Shown here: one piece after another, positions 59,098-64,000 of the stretch
How positions within the stretch are numbered: the stretch's first letter is position 1
How the letters are laid out: each line of letters starts with the position of its first letter
NCBI GenBank assembly: GCA_005656395.1
Contig: SRSI01000010.1
Location: forward strand, 1,798,001 to 1,862,000
Direction: 5' to 3'
Source of the DNA: Strongyloides papillosus
Lineage: Eukaryota; Nematoda; Chromadorea; Rhabditida; Strongyloididae
Length of the DNA: 64,000 bases
The notes under the pieces: generated by a model
What the model was told of the DNA's origin: nothing
Database searches by the model: none
Seen by the model: the letters and a program-made list of their open reading frames with translations, nothing else
Made by a program: the position numbers and the translations under genes

Positions 59098-62009
59098 ATA
59101 ACATAATGATATTAGCTAATGATCCTTTATCATTGCAAACACGTTTCTCTCCTACTACCAACAGTCAAATCAAGTCAGAACCATCATCTTCTACATCCTC
59201 ATCAGCATCACCTGCTTCAGATTCTGATGATACAACAAACGTTTCATCACCTATGAGACAATCTATTTCTACACAAGATATAATGTCGGTTTCTCCAAAA
59301 TCTGAAAGTTTACATTCTGTAACTACTGGTGAATCATCTAGTCCACGACAAAATAATATTGGTAATATTATTGAGAAATCATTAAATATTGAAAAATCTA
59401 CAAATATTAATAAATTATCTACTTCTACTATTAATTCTACAATGGATTTTAGTTTATTATTGAATTCTATAAATGCAAAAGAACAATTAATTGATAAAAA
59501 TAGTTTTATCAAAGATGAGAATAGTAGTGGAAAAATGGATAAAGGAATGAATTCTCTATCTATTGGTTTACAAGATATTATACCTAAATTACCAGTCAGT
59601 TGGATTAGATAACATTCATGGTAATAATTTTATAAATACTTTTACTCAAGGTGATCCGAATGCTATTTTACAACTTTCTCAATTACTCACAAATAGTGGT
59701 AATACAAATATTTTTTCTGGGACAAATTTTTCCAATTTTAATGGACAACTTAATCCCAGTAATATTCAAAATCCTAAAAGACTAGCACAAGATTCTAGTT
59801 TGAATAGTAATCTTCAACAGTCTGCTAGTGGAAATGAAAAGAAAAGAAGTTATCCATATACTTTCCAATATTGTGTTTTATGTCAAAAAAATGTACATAG
59901 TTCAAAATTACCATGTCATATAAGACAATGCCACGTTGCGAAGCCAATGTTTAGATGCCCTTCTTGTGATTTTACAGTCAACATACAGTAAAAATAATGT
60001 TAAATCTCATATGGTATCATTACATGGTTTAGCTGGTGATCCAATATCATATATGGATCAATATAGTTCACAAGTTGAGGAGTATATGAAAAAATGTTTT
60101 CCAAATGTAAGGGGAAGAGGAAGACCTGTCCATGGAAGGAATTCACCAAAATCTCCACAAAATAAAAGACAACAAATTCAATCACAAGCAAATTTAATTT
60201 CTGAACAAGGAAGTGTTAATCATTTAAATGCAGCCGGCATTCCAGGACAAATGAATCACTTTAATATGATTTATAATCCTCTTTTTAATAAAAACATTAA
60301 TCCTAATTTCGCTGCAACATTAACATCTCAAAATCGGTTTACTAATCCTCAGATTCCAACATCCATTAGTCAACTTAATACATCAACTTTTCCACCTCAC
60401 CTCCCCTCCAGGAAATTGGGACAAATTTTTCCTTGTCAAGTGGAAATGAAAAGAATTATACGCCAGTAATGCTACAGTCTAATCCATTAAATATTTTTCC
60501 TTATCTTAATAATACTATTACAAAAAATGACTGTTCCCTTATTAATATTCAGGATGGACAAAAATTAGAAGTACCTTCAATTTCAGAAGATAATATAAAG
60601 AGAGATAAACAAAATAATACTCCAACAACCTCTTTATTTAACATAAGTAACGTATCGGAATTTCTAACTAATTTAAAATATAAGTCACCTGGTGAATGTA
60701 TTGAAGATATTAAAGTAGAAAATAATGAGATTAAATTGAAGGGAATAATAACGGATGATGAATTTTTGAAGCCTAAATATTTTGGATTATATCCTTATAA
60801 CACATTATGTTTATTAGACAAAGATTTTATAAAAAACACAGTATTCGATATGCCTATTAGCGATTATCATAATATAGCCGAGGTATGTTTTTTACATTTT
60901 ATTATTTTAATATAAAATATATTTAAGATGATTAAAAAGTCAAGATTAGACATACACCGACATAAAAACCAAGAAGAAAGATTGTTATCCTTTGAAGAAC
61001 AATCAAAAATAGATGAGATAAAGAAAAAATTAAAGGCTCAACCTTTTGAAATTTTATTTGCTTTACATAAATATGATATATCAGTCCTTACAGCTGAAGA
61101 TATATCATTAATTTCTTCAATTGCCCCAACAAGTGTTGATATATTAAGAATTAGAAAATTGACACAAAATAATAAATTACCATTAAATGATGCTGAATCA
61201 TTTATATCCCAACTTGCTTCTATTGAAAATCTTCCAAAAAAAATATATACAATGAATTTCATTTTTAATAAATTCAATAATTTATCATCAAATGTTATAA
61301 ATAATTACAGAAAAATTTCTACACTTGTCAAAGAATTATCACAGAATAATACTTTAAACGAACTTTTTAAAATTATTCTTATAACATTAAATACAATATG
61401 TTATGTGGACAATGAACCATCTAACAACAATATTGATAAAATTTCAACCAACGAAGAAAATCTCTCAATAATTAAAGGTTTTACATTTGAATCATTAGAA
61501 GAACTTTTTGTTCCTAAAATAAATGAAAATTTATCTAATAGTGAAAACAACTGGAAATTTAATGAGACATTGAAAAATATTGTAAGTAATATACTTGTTG
61601 AAAAAAGCAAAAAAGAAGAAATTAAAGAACTTTCCAATACGGTAAAAAAAATATTAGATTTTAATTTCGAAGACAACGATAAAATCTTATCTATTATTGA
61701 GGAAGGTTTTAAGATTTTGGAGGATGAAAAAGATTTAATGAGTGATAAGAGCAAAGAAATTGTATCTAAATTTATGGAATCTAGTTATAAAAATATAAAT
61801 GATATTAAAAAAGAAAAAGTTAAGGCAAAAGTATGTTTTAACATTATTGTGTTTGTTTAGTATATTAATTATTTTCTTTATAGAATACTATTGATGCCTG
61901 TATTATGTTTTTTTGTGCAAGTATGACCTATGGAACAACAAACTCCTCTATTAGAGCATTTTTTTCAAAGTTAAACGAAATTCTCGAGAATCTCATTACA
62001 GCATTTTAG
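59098..62009 (+). CDS. fozi-1: FOZI-1-like protein: two zinc fingers plus FH2 domain (frame breaks in first exon)
   Basis: Coding from ATG 59106 in an exon opening at the acceptor 59097; exons 59098-60882, 60928-61830 and 61884-62009; about 934 aa. Upstream exons are possible. Order: Ser-rich acidic N-terminus; two fingers at about 265-310 (CVLCQKNVHSSKLPCHIRQCH, shortened from the full unit, and CPSCDF...HMVSLH) followed by an AT-hook-like RGRGRPVHGR; a low-complexity middle; and a C-terminal FH2-like domain (LKAQPFEILFALHKYD, LISSIAPTSVDILR, ESFISQLASIENLPKKIY). The combination of C2H2 fingers with FH2 is the hallmark of nematode FOZI-1, a nuclear regulator of neuron asymmetry and mesoderm fate whose FH2 does not assemble actin. 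One-base breaks near 59597, 59977 and 60405; the FH2 exons are clean. Confidence 0.87.
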
Positions 62010-62417
62010 AAAAGCCCATCTCAATTATAAAAAATAATTGTTATCTTATTATTCCTTCGACAGTTAATTTTTTAATATTCCGGTACTTATTTTGATTTAA
62101 TTCTAAATGGAACGAATTTGTTATAAACAAGATTTTATATAGTCTTAATTTTTTATATTAAATATGCTTATGAGACTGATCTTTCACATTAATCCACTTT
62201 ATTATATCGTTATAATATATATACTTGCTTTATTTTTAATAAAATTTATTATTACAATATTTGCTTATGATGTAAAAAAATTTTTTTAAATAGTTTAAAT
62301 AAATATTCTTATATAAAGAGACTGATTTATTTTTTTTACAAAATAAAACTACAATGAATTTATGATAAACAAAAATAAAACGGAATTATAACATTGATAA
62401 ATATGTATATATTTTTT
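62010..62417. other. Convergent spacer, fozi-1 and BBS7
   Basis: 3' ends of two convergent genes; AT-rich, nothing else seen. Confidence 0.4.
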
Positions 62418-63284
62418 TCATAACTTCCTGTTAAAAAATTCAATAATATTATCCAAGGAATAGTTATCATGTAGAATTTCAATTAACTCATCAATTTTAT
62501 GCTTAGAATTTTGTCCTTTCATTTTAAATTTATCAATGTATAAGTCAGTAATTATGCCGATTAACCTATCAAAATAAATAGTTTGTTTTTTATTTTCTTC
62601 ATGTAATCTATCATAAGAGTTTAAAATTTCATTTAATTCAGGAGTAAGATAATCTACATCATTGAATGTTGATTTTAGTTCCTAAAAAAATGGAAAGAGA
62701 AAGTTTATCTAAATATAATTATTCAATACACCTACTTTTAACGCTTTTGCCATTTCTATTTTAAAAAGCAGATTTGTTTGATATTCCATCTTTGGATGCA
62801 TCAATTTCAGAGTGTGTGGGATACTTGCATCATCAATTACTAAAAAAACACTATTATTTTCCAAAAAGATAAATTCATTTAATGAATATTAAATATGTAC
62901 ATAATGATAAAAAATAATTTAAATGGACAAAACAATACATACCAACATTTAAATTCACTTTAAATTCTTTTTCGGTAATCTCTTTACTAATAACATCTTT
63001 CAAAATTGCTATTGTACTTAAATTATCACTTTCATAAATTGCTTTCCCTTCGTGTAGGTTGCTCTTAGTAAAGTTCCACCATTAAATGTACTCTTGAAGT
63101 AAAATTTTACTTCATCTAGTGGTGGGCATTTTTCTGAAACTTGACTACAACACATATATAACCATGAATGTGCTTCAGCTAAATTAAAGTTTCCTTCTAA
63201 TATTAATTTATTAAACGGCCTTTTTTCATCGAAATCATGAATTTTTTCATGTAAAGCTAAGGGTTTGATAGAGTACGTACGTAA
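62418..63284 (-). CDS. osm-12: BBS7/OSM-12, C-terminal part
   Basis: Three exons in order 63284-62943, 62839-62736 and 62681-62418; about 236 aa corresponding to the last third of BBS7. BBS7 is a subunit of the BBSome, the coat that carries membrane proteins in and out of cilia. Matching family blocks: SIKPLALHEKI, AEAHSWLYMC, YESDNLSTIAILKDVISKE, HTLKLMHPKMEYQ, IGIITDLYIDKFKMKGQN. The first exon enters through a good acceptor (TTTCAG), so upstream exons exist, but none is seen between 63285 and 64000 on this strand. The beta-propeller N-terminus must lie beyond the window, unless the gene is truncated. One base is missing near 63048 (GGAAAGCAATTT), shifting the frame. Confidence 0.88.
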
Positions 63285-63560
63285 CTGAAATTAAGAAGTT
63301 TTTAAGTAATTTATGAAATTCTATACTTTTTACTAATTTTATTTAAAAATAAAATTTTTATATTGAAAAAAAGATATTATTATATCTATTTGTATATTAT
63401 CATTAACATTATAGTCTTTATGTTATTAATATAAAATCTTTTTGTTTGTAGCTTTAGTTTTAAATAACGGATATTCTACGTCAAAATAAGAGGAGTAACG
63501 AATTTTCTTCTAATTATATAAATGAGATATTTTAATTGAAGCATAATATTTTTTAGAAAA

Positions 63561-63867
63561 ATGTCTAGAATAAATCTTACTAAAGTTTTATCTTATTTTC
63601 TTTTAATTATTACTCTTATTGGTAGTTTAACAATAAATACTGTTGAATCAGCTTCTTATGGAGAGTACTTAATTAGTTACGACAATATAAATAAGCGATC
63701 TAGTCCAATGGTAGGTTATTTTTAAAAAATAATTTTTATGTACAATATTGTTTTAGATGAAATGGTACTCTAACTCAAAACGTGGAGGTGATTTATGTGG
63801 TTGTAATATGGGATGCTTTTATCGTTCATTTGGAGCTTGTTCTGCATGCTGTTCACTTGGGATATAG
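63561..63867 (+). CDS. Small cysteine-rich secreted peptide precursor
   Basis: Exons 63561-63710 and 63757-63867, intron of 46 bases, phase 0; 86 aa. TTTTTTAG four bases before the ATG is a probable spliced-leader acceptor. Signal peptide at about 1-31 (FLLIITLIGSL core), then a propeptide with a KR site, then a second KR before a 24-residue module with six cysteines spaced C-x-C-x3-C-x7-C-x2-C-C (CGCNMGCFYRSFGACSACC). The layout is that of a neuropeptide-like or other secreted signalling peptide processed at dibasic sites. Function unknown. It lies on the opposite strand upstream of the visible BBS7 exons and may sit inside a BBS7 intron. Confidence 0.78.
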
Positions 63868-64000
63868 ACCTTAAACTTTTTCTTTTTAATAAAATGTCAA
63901 AATCAGCCACACAACATAAAATTTTAGTCGTGTTTCACTATGTTAAAATATGTCCAAGTATCAAAATTATCACATAATATAATAAACTATGATGATCTAT

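Noticed and set aside
1..64000. tRNA, rRNA, CRISPR or prokaryotic features
   Set aside because: No clover-leaf arms, rRNA blocks, spaced direct repeats or Shine-Dalgarno/operon signals were recognised; a dedicated covariance-model scan would be needed to exclude divergent tRNAs.

Overview
This is eukaryotic nuclear DNA. It is very AT-rich (visibly about three quarters or more A+T), with compact genes, many introns of only 36-60 bases, canonical GT-AG junctions with one probable GC-AG exception, and several start codons just downstream of a TTTTAG/TTTTCAG acceptor, as expected for spliced-leader trans-splicing. A FOZI-1-type zinc-finger/FH2 protein, an NHL-1-like TRIM-NHL protein, a frizzled, a nuclear receptor and a MATH-BTB array point to a nematode. 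The composition and tiny introns best fit a clade IV worm of the Strongyloides type (inference). No operon, plasmid, phage, CRISPR array or recognisable tRNA/rRNA was seen.

Layout. 0-8.6 kb: tandem array of MATH-BTB genes with one decayed copy, three intact copies and one truncated copy; promoters and 5'UTR introns were duplicated with the genes. 9.4-16.9 kb: small membrane protein (-), SRP72 (+), UTP4/cirhin (-), a nuclear hormone receptor (+) and a secreted protein (-). 17-21.1 kb: a frizzled receptor (-) with two large introns, followed by 3.7 kb of non-coding DNA. 24.8-37 kb: an unidentified coiled-coil protein (+), a DDHD-domain phospholipase A1 (+), a COA7-like Sel1-repeat protein (-), an F-box-like protein (+) and a CUB-like/LDLa single-pass membrane protein (+). 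38-50 kb: ISWI remodeller (-), two small genes (+), TFIIH helicase XPB (-), a Tudor-like small gene (-), another small gene (-) and a TRIM-NHL ubiquitin ligase (+). 50-59 kb: a near-empty 9 kb stretch with one orphan terminal exon. 59-64 kb: a fozi-1 orthologue (+), the 3' end of BBS7/osm-12 (-) and a small cysteine-rich secreted peptide gene (+).

The genes do not form one pathway. They are housekeeping factors (SRP72, UTP4, XPB, ISWI, COA7) mixed with developmental and signalling genes (frizzled, nuclear receptor, fozi-1, TRIM-NHL) and a fast-evolving family array. A cross-cutting oddity is single-base frame breaks in otherwise well conserved genes (SRP72, ISWI, the Tudor-like gene, TRIM-NHL, fozi-1, BBS7). 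They are often in A/T runs and densest at 45-50 kb, while XPB, frizzled, UTP4 and the intact BTB genes are clean. This pattern suggests patchy consensus quality more than gene decay. Most exon boundaries here are my own manual splice calls, checked for phase but not against transcripts.
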